Counted from the first letter of the stretch, positions 54,301-62,129 are shown. The stretch is DNA of 64,000 nt from Thermaurantimonas sp046295455 (GCA_046295455.1 JBKBNI010000006.1:1-64000); one strand, 5' to 3'. The notes: generated by a model from the letters alone, not told the origin. Numbers and translations are program-made.

Positions 54301-55831
54301 AGTTCAGGTTTGTACGCCGATTGCCCTGGATGCAAGACTCGAAGCACTTCTCGCACCTAAAAACGGAGCCTGTGGGGACAGTAATATGGCCGTACAGGTG
54401 ATTGTAAAAAATGAAGGTTTTAATGCCATTACAAATGTCCCTGTGACATGTCAGATTTCAGGAGACATTACACAGACCTTTAATGCGACGATTCCGTCCC
54501 TGGCATCCGGAGTGAGTGATACGGTCACTATGGGTACAATCAATACCTTCCAAGGAGCTTCTCTCAATATTTTGAGCTTTACTTCTTTGCCCAATGATCA
54601 GGTGACCGGCAATGACTCGTTAAATCTGTCTGTTTTTATAAAACCGAAAGATCCGGTTGTTATGCCGTTCTCAGTTTGTGCTGGTATAGATACAATAACC
54701 CTAATGGCTAAGCCCGGCCCTGGTCTTCTCTATGAGTGGTACGGCACTCCCACAGGAGGTACTCCGTTAGCTACAGGTAATACTTTCTTCGTCCCCTCTA
54801 TTTCGGCTAAAAATGATTACTATCTGCAGTACAATCAATTGGTAGGTGATTCATCCTCTGCGACTCATGCTCCCCTGATCCAGAGTGCAGGCACGTTTAC
54901 GAACTCTCCTACTTCCTTTAGTCCATGTCCTGGGGTATTGCATATACCGGTGCCATCCGGAGCAGTTATTGACTCAATCAGAGTTAGTTACTCCATTACT
55001 GCCACTGGTGGAGCCTGGCTTTCAGAACAACTTTCCAGAATCAGAGTAGTGAATAACAACGTGGCTGAGCCTGTTGTCATTGGTCCTTCAGTATTTGCTG
55101 GCGGTACTCAACCCTATACACGAACACTAACCATTGCCAATGGCATCATAAATTCCGATACCCTCTCATTAGAGCTTCACGTCGGTCGTACATGGCCAGA
55201 TGGTGGAACAGGGCCTTGCAATGACCTGTATCAATTTGTGCCGGCCAATGGTTTTACGGCCACTGTGTATTATCAGGCCAGTGCATGCTCGCAGACACGT
55301 ACTCCGATTATCATCACGCCTACTCCTGTGCCAACAGCCAGCTTTACCTTCATACAGCTGCCGACTAGCTATGACGTAACCTTCAATGCCACAGTCACCA
55401 ATGCAGACTCAATACACTGGAACTTTGCAGGCCTTGGCACTTCAAGTGCATTGAATCCAACCTTCACCTTCCCGCAGAATGGTAAATACCAGGTATGCTT
55501 GTCTGCCTTCAATGCGTGCGGTGATACGACGGTCTGCGACAGTTTGAATTTCTCCATATCTGTAGCCGAAAACCGACTTGGCAGCTATCTGAAGGTATAT
55601 CCGAACCCAAATGCGGGAGTATTTGAAGTAACTTTCAGTGACGATATCGCTTCTCTGCCTGTGGAACTGGTGGATCTGACCGGCAAAGTTGTATTCCGCA
55701 CCGAGTGGAAGAGCGCCGGTGGAGTGTTTAGAGAAACCATCAAACTGACCAACCTTGCCTCAGGTACATATATGCTCAGGATACAATCTTCGGCCGGCAT
55801 CATCAACCGCAAGGTTGTGATAGGAAAATAA
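48326..55831 (+). CDS. Giant multidomain secreted protein with T9SS sorting domain
   Basis: About 2501 residues. The signal peptide ends HHAEAQ. Next is a GEVED domain (FRIWADWNNDGDFDDPGEDLW), then an Ig-like segment (TYQWQSATSATGPWADI). Three large modules of about 580 residues follow. Each opens with a GTYTIN motif, continues as parallel beta-helix with N..N.I...G repeats, and closes with PDPGAYEF or a variant. The first two end in a CARDB-like adhesion domain. After the third come Fn3-like (CYDVYVRDTCG), CARDB, Ig/PKD (VTFNATVTNADSIHWNFAG) and a type A T9SS C-terminal domain (LKVYPNPNAGVFEV..GTYMLRIQ). It is probably surface-attached or released; beta-helix modules suggest binding or cleavage of polysaccharide. 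No lyase motif was identified. Confidence 0.88.
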   Translation: MKKTNYSTTVTKIIALLGFMLNCVHHAEAQTYCIPTNSCTSGDQIQNFSTTGGTTNISNLNSGCSPNGYQFFNTQIVTALPNTVINFTVQSGPTWSQGFRIWADWNNDGDFDDPGEDLWNSGTWATTPFTGSFTIPVATPPGNIRLRVRCDYVAVPTSPCASQTFGETEDYVINVLPTTPCTSPPPTATTVASDTNVCPGTNVNFSLQGITFGSGQTYQWQSATSATGPWADITGATTPFYSQAVSVTTFFRCNVTCGTATTPSTPRQVVASGNVFSGTYTINPNGSGPNNYASFTALANALACGNVTGPVTVNVAPNSGPYNEQIVLKYVPGTSSTNKIVINGNNNVLQFNATLTDSRHTIELDGAKHFEFNNLQILSTGVSFGHAVEFRNSADSNKFSGCVIGHADQENTSFSTGAIVFTNLKTTTTGQGNNGNYNEFINNTIQGCYYTISINGTATTPNTGNKFINNIIRNSYVYAVYGANVDDAVFEGNEFHRLDRNSLTTNYSIYLFGISNRKNKIIANKFHSYFQQQPLSTSGNYSIWFAAGANAPADRNLIANNVFYNIRTNGFNYIFYISSTNGYIDIFHNTISINNPQSTSASANRLIWITSSPDSIRIRNNVFTCNRGGTGQNHIIYLTSATYTPLIDNNVYFIDTVGANNFIGFRGSNVKTWSDWQAVASGAFDQNGAYANPIYENESAGNLKPINPAINNIGFNLTAIVPTDINNFTRSATPDPGAYEFSPLPGVDAVLTAFITPIPGSGCSGNVSASVNLSNYGQTALTFARIQWSVNGMAQAPITFTGNLATAANQAVALGAFAVTPGQSYNLVAFVDSVAPGTDANPSNDTTATIYNTTGLNGIYTINAGQPASATNFQSFNALSAALSANGICGPITVNVAPGSGPYTEQVVFNPVIGANALNRITINGNGDTIKFDASSSASNFVIRLNGADFFTIDSLNVKPLNATNSWGIQLINGADHNIIRKCRIECPINTTFNNVGIVISGSNTSSTAFGPSGNYNLIENNTIIGGYYGMTITGIASNIGGAAKFNQVKNNKFLDFYLYGFYGGPNDSLVVSGNEFSQPTRTTHSTFYGIGLLSFQSNARIVGNLIYDAFAAAATMPTFSAYPLYVSALAEPNQWNLMANNIVRDIKGNGLLYGIWFAGSSNWWKVYHNTVAIHQNNSTTASATRLIWHNTVNDSIRYLNNLLYLMRAGSGSKYLVYLNSSTSRPLVNHNAYFINDSVGTNYFFGWRGSNVNTFADWQSLASNAFDQQGRYANPNFVNIWNGNLQPTNVLFNGMGTDLQTWVPNDFFGVPRGAFPDAGAIEFNPPPGPDPAIISFTQPAGAICDTFATAQIQIANLGLDTVTSLTVAWTVNGNPQTPVNWNGVLASSQAINLTLGTFTVTATGTVDLTATITASGPGVDTDPSNNSLSRTGIRRSLQGTYTINAFSGTAGTNFASFTDFANAVNQIGICGPVTVNVVSGTGPYVEQAYFGNIPNSSATNTIILNGNGESISFASSATDKRAIIAFEGTKNFILDSLNISSNGTISQFATGVYITGNAENITIKNCSIVMPNNFTNLNYNGILASISENSITGIGKVCDRITIQNNFISGGYQNIYIGGNTLAADPLTVGHKILNNTLADAYIYAFFSRGVDSLEVHGNDIHRLNRQTVTTLYGIYVTNEIRNSKITNNKIRNTHAAATSLTGSVFGFYNFSSTGNPNNRNLLANNWMYGWENTGFNYPIYLSSSNNWNIYHNSVSIEHTTSGTGGEYLFYVLGTVSNIDFRNNLLTTSRPTTGTSYVIYQSGTASNINYNNNAYWRQSNSTNSFFGFNGSNVSTFANWQASTGNPDANSQYGLPFYVDPVNNNFIPGSPQFNNIGANLLTVVPTDINGVARTATPDPGAVEFSPLPCTGPYNFTLVSATPTSATLNWSSFDSIHQIEWGPVGFTPGSLQGTLISNITTKPFTITGLTSNVCYDVYVRDTCGATTFSQWVGPVQVCTPIALDARLEALLAPKNGACGDSNMAVQVIVKNEGFNAITNVPVTCQISGDITQTFNATIPSLASGVSDTVTMGTINTFQGASLNILSFTSLPNDQVTGNDSLNLSVFIKPKDPVVMPFSVCAGIDTITLMAKPGPGLLYEWYGTPTGGTPLATGNTFFVPSISAKNDYYLQYNQLVGDSSSATHAPLIQSAGTFTNSPTSFSPCPGVLHIPVPSGAVIDSIRVSYSITATGGAWLSEQLSRIRVVNNNVAEPVVIGPSVFAGGTQPYTRTLTIANGIINSDTLSLELHVGRTWPDGGTGPCNDLYQFVPANGFTATVYYQASACSQTRTPIIITPTPVPTASFTFIQLPTSYDVTFNATVTNADSIHWNFAGLGTSSALNPTFTFPQNGKYQVCLSAFNACGDTTVCDSLNFSISVAENRLGSYLKVYPNPNAGVFEVTFSDDIASLPVELVDLTGKVVFRTEWKSAGGVFRETIKLTNLASGTYMLRIQSSAGIINRKVVIGK
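49153..50892 (+). repeat. Module 1 of 3 in the giant secreted protein
   Basis: 1740 bp, 580 codons. Opens at SGTYTINPNG, contains VTVNVAPNSGPYNEQ and beta-helix repeats, closes with PDPGAYEF near 50527-50550, then a CARDB-like domain ending PSNDT. Confidence 0.75.
50893..52635 (+). repeat. Module 2 of 3 in the giant secreted protein
   Basis: 1743 bp, 581 codons. Opens at NGIYTINAGQ, with ITVNVAPGSGPYTEQ and closing FPDAGAIEF near 52270, then the second CARDB-like domain ending PSNNS. Similarity to module 1 is clear at protein level and has drifted at DNA level. Confidence 0.75.
52636..54049 (+). repeat. Module 3 of 3 in the giant secreted protein (without CARDB tail)
   Basis: Opens at QGTYTINAFS, with VTVNVVSGTGPYVEQ and closing PDPGAVEF. 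The following segment is Fn3-like rather than CARDB, so only the beta-helix portion is repeated. Confidence 0.7.
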
Positions 55832-55861
55832 TCGAACATCATCCGATAGAGATTGCTATAG

Positions 55862-55900
55862 ACTGCCTCCGGAATCCGCTCTGGGGGCAGTTTCTTTTTT
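55862..55900 (+). terminator. Rho-independent terminator after the giant protein gene
   Basis: ACTGCCTCC (55862-55870) pairs with GGGGGCAGT (55883-55891) with one G-U pair, followed by TTCTTTTTT. Confidence 0.8.
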
Positions 55901-55930
55901 GCGCGTAGCGGAAGCAGGGGAGGATTGGGA

Positions 55931-55959
55931 TTGAAAAAGATTTTTGGATTGTACGTTTG
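55931..55959 (+). promoter_or_regulatory. Bacteroidota promoter for the YfhO-like gene
   Basis: TTG at 55931-55933, an 18-bp gap, and TACGTTTG at 55952-55959 (exact TAnnTTTG). A transcript from about 55964 excludes the upstream TTG at 55944 as start and supports ATG 55980. Confidence 0.68.
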
Positions 55960-55979
55960 CTAAAATTGGGAATTCGAAT

Positions 55980-58430
55980 ATGAAACAATTAAAATCTACG
56001 ATCTATCCGATAGTGATATTATTGATAATCAATACGCTATACTTTGCGCCTGCCTTAGGTGGCAAGGTCATCCCTCAGGATGATATTCTACACGGATTGG
56101 CAATCAGCAAAGAAATCCGCGACTGGAGAGAAAAAACCGGCGAAGAGGCGCTGTGGACCAATGCCTTGTTTTCAGGAATGCCAGGATTTCAGTGCGGAGT
56201 GATTTATTGGAACAATATCTTTCACTATGTACAGCAGATCCTTGCAAGGATATTTGTGATGAATGCAGAAATTTATACAATAGCCTGGCTTATGATAGGT
56301 ATGTATTTTCTAATGGTAGTGCTGGGTGTGGATTACAGATTGGCAGCTGTGGGAGGATTGGCTTTTGGATTTTCGGCTTTTTTCATCATTTCATTTGGTG
56401 CCGGACACGTTGCTAAAGTGCGTACAGCAGCGCTGATAGCTCCCACGATTGCATCCATCGTATTGGCATATAGGGGAAAGAAATGGCTCGGTTGGGGGCT
56501 GACAGCTTTCTTTCTGGGTATGGCCATTAACTCTAATCACATTCAAATCACCTACTACAAAGCATTTATCATCCTTGGAGTTGTAATTCTGTATTTTGTG
56601 CAAGCCATCATAGACAACGGTATAAAGAACTGGTTCGTGACTTCTTTGGGTCTGCTGCTGGCTGCACTCATTGGGATTCTGCCCAATGTAAGCCATCTGT
56701 GGACCAACTATGCCTATCAAAAGGAAACCATGAGAGGCGGAGTGTCTGAACTTTCAAAGAATCAGGAATTTAAGGGCGGACTCGACTTCGATTATGCAAT
56801 GATGTGGAGTTATGGTCCTTCTGAAACATTTAATCTCGTTATTCCCAATGCGACAGGAGGAGGGATTGCCCAAAATTATGAAGGCACTCGCACGCATGAC
56901 ACCTATTTTTTGAGGTTCAGACAGATGTATATGGAGCAAGGAATGAGTAAGAAAATGGCGGAGGAGCAGGCGAATCGTTCAATAGCTTCATTTTTTTATT
57001 GGGGTGATCAGAGCCTGGTCAATGGCGGCTATTATGTGGGAGCTGTTGTGTTCTTTTTATTTGTTTTGTCTTTTTTCGTAGTTGACAAAAAATGGCTGAT
57101 CACTTTTGGTGCCCTGATAGTTTTTTCTGTTGCTCTTGCCTGGGGTAAATATCTTGAGGGATTTAACAGATTCCTATTCGACAACCTTCCGTTATTTAAT
57201 AAATTCAGGGTTCCATCCATGGCATTTACGATTCTTTTTGTGCTTATGCCTGTTTTAGGGTTTTTGGCCATTGATAAATTTTGTAAAATCCCAAACAGAA
57301 AAGAAGCCGAGAAAAAATTGCTTAAAGCCGTCTATGTAGCTGCCGGATTTTGCCTGATTTTTATTTTGTTTGGAGGTTCGCTTTTTGATTTTTCAGGCAA
57401 TAATGATGAAATGCTTCGCCAGAATGGATTAAATATTGACCAATTGATCGAAGACAGAATTGGATTGATGCGAAGTAGCGCGGCCAAAACATTACTTTAT
57501 GTTTTACTGACAGCAGGAGCACTCTGGGCACATCTCAGAGGGTTACTGAAAGCTCACTTCCTGCCTATTGTTTTAGCAATTTTTATCGTTTTTGACCAAT
57601 GGTCTTTTACTTGGCAACATCTTGGATGGAAAAATTTTGTATCGAAGCAAGACTTTGAACGTCCACTTCGTCCCTCTCAAGCTAACATACAAATCGCTCA
57701 GGATCCCGATCCGCACTTTCGGGTATTTAATACACAGAGAGGGCTTACTAGCGATGCATTCACAAGCTATCATCATCACTCCATTGCGGGATACCACGGA
57801 GCTAAACTAGGGCGCTATCAGGATCTGATAGACGCACATCTCGGTAAGGGAAACCAGGCTGTCTATAATATGCTGAATACAAAATATTTCATCAGCAATG
57901 ATCAACCCCAACTAAATCCAGGAGCATGTGGCAATGCATGGTTTATAACCGAAATTCAATGGGTCAACAATGCTGATGAGGAGATTGAAGCACTAAATGA
58001 GCCTTTCAATCCATTAAAAACTGTAATAATCGATTCGAGGTATAAGTCAAAACTTACACGTAGTGATTACATGCCTGAAGGCAGTGAAATACGGCTTATA
58101 AGCTATTCGCCAAATGTGTTGAAGTATTCGGTCAGAATTCCTTCCGGTCCTCAGTTTGCAGTTTTTTCTGAAATATATTACGAAGGCTCTGATAACGACT
58201 GGAAGTCTATAGTAGATGGCAAAGAATACCCGCATCTTCGGGTGAATTATGCGCTGCGAGGCATGGAACTACCGGCTGGAGAATACGAGGTGGAATTCAG
58301 ATTCGAACCTGAAAGCTATCTGCTCGGTGAGAGATATGCTCGCATTGCCTCTGTTGCCTTTGTAATCCTTTTTGGAGGTAGTCTGTTTTTATCATACAAA
58401 AGCGGAGAATTTGAAACAAAAAATGATTGA
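55980..58430 (+). CDS. YfhO-like polytopic membrane protein
   Basis: An 816-residue inner-membrane protein with about 12-13 helices and a C-terminal soluble region of ~180 residues before a last helix. It has an N-terminal helix, then a periplasmic loop with acidic residues (KVIPQDDILHGLAIS). Further features are LWTNALFSGMPGFQ and a long soluble region with HHHSIAGYHGAKLGRYQDLIDAHL, all as in the Bacteroidota YfhO group, which belongs to the GT-C membrane glycosyltransferase superfamily. In Firmicutes YfhO glycosylates lipoteichoic acid; the role here is not known. ATG 55980 is set by the promoter. It overlaps the next gene by 8 bp. Confidence 0.82.
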   Translation: MKQLKSTIYPIVILLIINTLYFAPALGGKVIPQDDILHGLAISKEIRDWREKTGEEALWTNALFSGMPGFQCGVIYWNNIFHYVQQILARIFVMNAEIYTIAWLMIGMYFLMVVLGVDYRLAAVGGLAFGFSAFFIISFGAGHVAKVRTAALIAPTIASIVLAYRGKKWLGWGLTAFFLGMAINSNHIQITYYKAFIILGVVILYFVQAIIDNGIKNWFVTSLGLLLAALIGILPNVSHLWTNYAYQKETMRGGVSELSKNQEFKGGLDFDYAMMWSYGPSETFNLVIPNATGGGIAQNYEGTRTHDTYFLRFRQMYMEQGMSKKMAEEQANRSIASFFYWGDQSLVNGGYYVGAVVFFLFVLSFFVVDKKWLITFGALIVFSVALAWGKYLEGFNRFLFDNLPLFNKFRVPSMAFTILFVLMPVLGFLAIDKFCKIPNRKEAEKKLLKAVYVAAGFCLIFILFGGSLFDFSGNNDEMLRQNGLNIDQLIEDRIGLMRSSAAKTLLYVLLTAGALWAHLRGLLKAHFLPIVLAIFIVFDQWSFTWQHLGWKNFVSKQDFERPLRPSQANIQIAQDPDPHFRVFNTQRGLTSDAFTSYHHHSIAGYHGAKLGRYQDLIDAHLGKGNQAVYNMLNTKYFISNDQPQLNPGACGNAWFITEIQWVNNADEEIEALNEPFNPLKTVIIDSRYKSKLTRSDYMPEGSEIRLISYSPNVLKYSVRIPSGPQFAVFSEIYYEGSDNDWKSIVDGKEYPHLRVNYALRGMELPAGEYEVEFRFEPESYLLGERYARIASVAFVILFGGSLFLSYKSGEFETKND

Positions 58431-58719
58431 AAACGATCCAATTATCGCTGTAGAGTTAAATCCCATATTTTTGGATCGCGTCATAGAGATGGCCTGGGAG
58501 GATCGGACACCATTTGAAGCCATTCTGTCTCAGTTTGGACTGAAGGAAAAGGATGTAATCGAGATTATGCGAAGAAATCTTAAACCTTCTTCATTCCGTA
58601 TGTGGCGAAAGAGAGTATCGGGAAGAGCCACCAAACATCTCAACCTGAGAGGCTTTGCCGTGGGTCGTCATAAATGCGATCGCCAAAGGCATATCACTGG
58701 AAATAAATACAAGAAGTGA
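58423..58719 (+). CDS. TIGR03643 family protein
   Basis: A 98-residue basic soluble protein. The conserved core FLDRVIEMAWEDRTPFEAI..FGLKEKDVIEIMRRNLKPSSFRMWRKRVSGR matches the TIGR03643 family (~70 residues), here with a basic tail of ~25 residues (KHLNLRGFAVGRHKCDRQRH). Its helices and final WRKRVSGR suggest nucleic-acid contact, as inference. ATG 58423 overlaps the YfhO-like stop by 8 bp; a start at 58372 would overlap by 59 bp and is not needed. The next gene begins at GTG 58716, overlapping by GTGA. Confidence 0.85.
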   Translation: MIENDPIIAVELNPIFLDRVIEMAWEDRTPFEAILSQFGLKEKDVIEIMRRNLKPSSFRMWRKRVSGRATKHLNLRGFAVGRHKCDRQRHITGNKYKK

Positions 58720-59663
58720 CTGCTATTGCCTTATTGGATACGGTACATCCCCATTTCGAAGAAGTGGTAAAAAAGCATCGCGCGATTGTATTGGACTTCA
58801 CGTCCCTATCACAAAATGAAGTCTTTGACTCTCTGGACAATGTACATGCTTTGGTCATTCGGAGTCGATTTGTAATAAATAAAGCATTTATTGACCGACT
58901 ACCAACTTCAATAAAGGTCATCGGGCGCTACGGCAGCGGTATGGAAAATATAGATGTAGAGTATGCCACTTCCAAAGGCATAAAATGTGTTCATGCACCC
59001 GAAGGCAACAGGCAGGCAGTAGCTGAACATGCCCTGGGAATGTTGTTGGCTCTTTTTAATAATCTTTGTAAAGCATCATCAGAGGTCAGAGCCAATCTTT
59101 GGTATAGAGAAGAAAACAGGGGAGAAGAACTTGCAGGTAAGACTGTGGGGATCATAGGATATGGTAATACCGGCTCTGCTTTTGCACGGCTGCTTAGTGC
59201 CTTTCCGGACCTCAAGATTCTGGTGTACGACAAGTATAAAACAGGCTTTTCGTACGGAAATATAATTGAAACCACCTTAGAGCGCATTTTCTCTGAAGCA
59301 GATATACTATCACTGCATATTCCTCTCACGCATGAAACCACATATATGATTGACCGGGATTGGATTGACAGAATGAAAAAACCCTTTTTTCTCATCAATA
59401 CCTCCAGGGGTAAATGTGTGCGCACTTCTGCTCTGGTGTCTGCACTGAAATCAGAGAAAATACGCGGGGCTTGTATCGATGTTCTTGAATACGAAAAATC
59501 CTCTTTTGAGGCACTCGACATCTCGGACTTACCGGCAGACTTCAAATTTCTCTGCCAACATCCTAGAGTCATGGTCACCCCGCACATTGCCGGCTGGTCA
59601 TTTCAGAGCCATATAAAACTCGCTGAAATATTGGCCAATAGGATAATGGATGCTCTGAGATAA
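58716..59663 (+). CDS. D-isomer-specific 2-hydroxyacid dehydrogenase (SerA-like)
   Basis: A 315-residue NAD-dependent enzyme. The substrate domain is at both ends and the nucleotide domain in the middle, with GIIGYGNTGSAFARLL as the Rossmann loop. Catalytic Arg is in INTSRGKCV, His in VTPHIAGWS, and the Glu region is near DVLEYE. RYGSGMENIDVEYATSKGI is typical for 3-phosphoglycerate or hydroxypyruvate dehydrogenases. There is no ACT domain, so it is not the long regulated SerA. No serC or serB is nearby, so the substrate is uncertain. The GTG start overlaps the upstream stop (GTGA). Confidence 0.86.
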   Translation: MTAIALLDTVHPHFEEVVKKHRAIVLDFTSLSQNEVFDSLDNVHALVIRSRFVINKAFIDRLPTSIKVIGRYGSGMENIDVEYATSKGIKCVHAPEGNRQAVAEHALGMLLALFNNLCKASSEVRANLWYREENRGEELAGKTVGIIGYGNTGSAFARLLSAFPDLKILVYDKYKTGFSYGNIIETTLERIFSEADILSLHIPLTHETTYMIDRDWIDRMKKPFFLINTSRGKCVRTSALVSALKSEKIRGACIDVLEYEKSSFEALDISDLPADFKFLCQHPRVMVTPHIAGWSFQSHIKLAEILANRIMDALR

Positions 59664-59666
59664 AAC

Positions 59667-59694
59667 AAAAACAGGGCATCAAAGCCCTGTTTTG
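59667..59694. terminator. Bidirectional terminator between the dehydrogenase and SPFH genes
   Basis: ACAGGGC (59671-59677) and GCCCTGT (59684-59690) form a stem, with A runs on the left and T residues on the right, so it can stop transcripts of both converging genes. Confidence 0.8.
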
Positions 59695-59728
59695 ACAATC
59701 AAAAGGATTTCCTGAAAAACGGAATATT

Positions 59729-60505
59729 TCAGGGTTGCATAATAATTGGTTGATTTCCGCTACCGATAATGATTTTAGTATTTGGTGAACGGGACAATTC
59801 GCGGTAAGCTTCAATGGTTTTATATTGAATGATAATAGGTGTCAATCCTTCGGAAATAACTTTATTGGCATCGCGAATACCTTGAGCTTCCACAAGTTTG
59901 CGTTCGGCTTCTAATTTTTCCCGTTGAAGTACAAATTCCATGCGTTGAGCCTCTTGTTCAGCCTCCAATTTCTCTTCGATTGCCCTGTATAATCCGGGAG
60001 GAAGGTTAATCGTTTTGAGAAGCACTGCTTCAATGACAAATCCTCTAGGCTCGAGAATTTCTGCCATTTTTTGACGTATTTCATTTTCTATACCCAGACG
60101 ATTTCCGGTGTGCATGTCTTTGGCCATGAATTTGGCTGTCACATCGGCGGCAGCAGCGCGAAAAACAGGAAGAATCATGCTGGTTTCGAAATCCTTACCA
60201 ATTGTCCCGATAACGTCTGTAGCTTTCCGCTCATTGACATGATAGAGAATTGAAATGTCTGATTTAACATTTAGACCCTCTTTGCTTGGCAGGTCAAGGC
60301 GGATTTCAATATTGGTTGTTCTTGTGGGCACTCTCAGTATAGTAGATATAAATGGATTATAGATCACTAAGCCAGGCTGAAGTTCCCTTTTGTTGATTTT
60401 TCCTAAGGTTCTTTTTACACCCACATCACCTTGCCGGATCACTGCACAACTTGATAGAAATAGTGCAGATATAAAAAACAAATTTGTGATTTTTAATATT
60501 TTCAT
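59729..60505 (-). CDS. SPFH/prohibitin family lipoprotein
   Basis: A 258-residue protein with signal peptide and lipobox FLSSC in place of the usual transmembrane anchor. The SPFH/band 7 domain spans about residues 25-180 (VGVKRTLGKINKRELQPGL..EIRLDLPSKEGLNVKSDISILY..VIEAVLLKTINLPPGLY). It is followed by the Glu-rich coiled coil AIEEKLEAEQEAQRMEFVLQ.. typical of prohibitins. Such proteins form large rings or scaffolds that control membrane proteases. Lipid anchoring would place it on the periplasmic side of the inner or outer membrane. It is monocistronic and convergent with the dehydrogenase gene. Confidence 0.87.
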   Translation of the reverse strand: MKILKITNLFFISALFLSSCAVIRQGDVGVKRTLGKINKRELQPGLVIYNPFISTILRVPTRTTNIEIRLDLPSKEGLNVKSDISILYHVNERKATDVIGTIGKDFETSMILPVFRAAAADVTAKFMAKDMHTGNRLGIENEIRQKMAEILEPRGFVIEAVLLKTINLPPGLYRAIEEKLEAEQEAQRMEFVLQREKLEAERKLVEAQGIRDANKVISEGLTPIIIQYKTIEAYRELSRSPNTKIIIGSGNQPIIMQP

Positions 60506-60614
60506 GACCTAAATTTTTTCTACTTTCTATAAATGAAAAAATTAGGCCATAGGTTTAGAGGCGAATGTATTTTTACAATTATTTACACTTTGCTCTTAAA
60601 TTGGAAAAATCCGC

Positions 60615-61895
60615 ATGAAGTTAGCCGACGAGTCTGTTCTTCATTTTGTTTGGAAATTCCGCCTCTTTCCACAATTCGGCCTTCGCACTGTAGACGATAA
60701 ACCGGTAGAGATCATCCACCCAGGTATTCACAATACCAATTCCGGTCCTGACTTCACCGATGCCCGGATTAAAATAGATGGTCAGCTTTGGGCAGGAAAC
60801 GTAGAGCTTCATATCCGAACTTCAGATTGGTTCAGGCACAGGCATCAGAATGATCCGGCCTACAGAAGTGTAATTTTACATGTGGTGTATGAAAAAGACA
60901 GCAAATCCCTTTCTGACTCGGAGCCACCAGTAATTGAATTAAAAAAATACATTAATTCTACTGTACTCAAAAATGCAGAACACCTCCTGTCATCTCAGTC
61001 TGAGATTCCTTGTCACAACCTCCTTTCGTCAGTATCCAATGAGGCTAAATCTGCCATGGTGTCGAGGGTCGCCGTTGAACGAATGGAATTGAAAATCACG
61101 GAGAAAGCAAAACTGCTGGAGTCCTTACAAGCCGATTTCTACCGTCTGCTTTGGATCGAAATTTCTTCGGCCTTTGGGTTGAAGGCCAATGTACTGCCAA
61201 TGTATTTGCTGGCTCTTCATGCGCCTCTGCACAAGATTTTACAAACGGCCAACGACCGAAACACCGTAGAAGCTTTTCTTTTTGGTATGGCCTCCCTCTT
61301 ACCGACCAAGCCGAATGACGAATATTCTCGAGCATTGCTGGACGAATTTAATTATCTGAAGCACAAGTACGGGTTAGACGTCGTCGTAGAATCTCATGTG
61401 TGGAAGTTTCATAGGATTAAGCCAATTGGTTTTCCTACCATACGGATTTCACAGTTAGCCTCTTTATTGTTGCGATGGGACGAACTCATCGACAGTGTGT
61501 TCAAAAGACCAAATCTGCAAAATTTACAGGCAATTCTCCGTGTAGAAGCATCTGGATACTGGAACTCACACTACAGATTTGGTGTATCATCTGAATCAAA
61601 TTTTGTAAAAAGAGTGGGAGATGATTTAATCAACCGGATATTGATCAACGCAATTATCCCTGTGATGATGAGTTTTTCAAAAAATTCGGACAATCCAATA
61701 TTTCATCAGATAGCCATTGATTGGCTCGAACAACTGCCTGCTGAGAACAATGCTATCGTCCGAAAGATGAAGTCGTATGGATTCAAAAACACCAATGCTC
61801 TAATGAGTCAGGGACTTATCCAACTTAAAAATGCTTACTGTTCTGAGAAAAAGTGTTTATTTTGTTCTATCGGATATAAAATCATAAAATCATGA
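60615..61895 (+). CDS. DUF2851 family protein
   Basis: A 426-residue soluble protein of a family widespread in Bacteroidota. Conserved features are LHFVWKFRLFPQ, IIHPGIHNTNSGPDFTDARIKIDGQLWAGNVELHIRTSDW near residues 35-70, HVVYEKD, and a C-terminal pair of cysteines CSEKKCLFC. The N-terminal part has been likened to nucleases, but no function is established to my knowledge. TAAATTGG (60597-60604) is one mismatch from the -7 consensus and 10 bp before the ATG. It overlaps the next gene by ATGA. Confidence 0.86.
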   Translation: MKLADESVLHFVWKFRLFPQFGLRTVDDKPVEIIHPGIHNTNSGPDFTDARIKIDGQLWAGNVELHIRTSDWFRHRHQNDPAYRSVILHVVYEKDSKSLSDSEPPVIELKKYINSTVLKNAEHLLSSQSEIPCHNLLSSVSNEAKSAMVSRVAVERMELKITEKAKLLESLQADFYRLLWIEISSAFGLKANVLPMYLLALHAPLHKILQTANDRNTVEAFLFGMASLLPTKPNDEYSRALLDEFNYLKHKYGLDVVVESHVWKFHRIKPIGFPTIRISQLASLLLRWDELIDSVFKRPNLQNLQAILRVEASGYWNSHYRFGVSSESNFVKRVGDDLINRILINAIIPVMMSFSKNSDNPIFHQIAIDWLEQLPAENNAIVRKMKSYGFKNTNALMSQGLIQLKNAYCSEKKCLFCSIGYKIIKS

Positions 61896-62122
61896 CAAAA
61901 GAAATCGAGCAGTTCAGAAGCTATTTCGAAAAGTTTGGTTTCGAAGTCTGTGAGCGTCTAGGTGAGTATCTCGGAATTCAGGCCGCACGAATCCGATTGT
62001 TTTTTATCTATGCAGCATTCCTCACGATGGGATCCCCGGTCATCCTTTATATGATTCTCCTCTTTATTAAAGAAATCCGATTTTATATCAAAAAGCGCAA
62101 AACCTCTGTTTTTGATTTGTAA
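61892..62122 (+). CDS. PspC-domain protein
   Basis: A 76-residue protein with a PspC-like core. It has KFGFEVCERLGEYLGIQAARIRLFFIYAAFLTMGSPVILYMILLFI: an amphipathic helix, then one membrane helix with the conserved VRLxF..A...G....Y pattern, followed by a basic tail. PspC senses membrane stress in E. coli. Short single-domain versions are common here and often lie next to DUF2851, which is as far as the inference goes. It is coupled to the upstream gene by ATGA. Confidence 0.8.
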   Translation: MTKEIEQFRSYFEKFGFEVCERLGEYLGIQAARIRLFFIYAAFLTMGSPVILYMILLFIKEIRFYIKKRKTSVFDL

Positions 62123-62129
62123 TGCAGTT

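Noticed and set aside
48326..55831. Possibility that the giant gene is several genes or broken
   Set aside because: The frame is uninterrupted from signal peptide to T9SS domain, and domain order is coherent; no frameshift sign was seen.
55944..55979. Extended start of the YfhO-like protein
   Set aside because: The TTG at 55944 lies upstream of, and within, the promoter -7 element, so a normal transcript cannot contain it.
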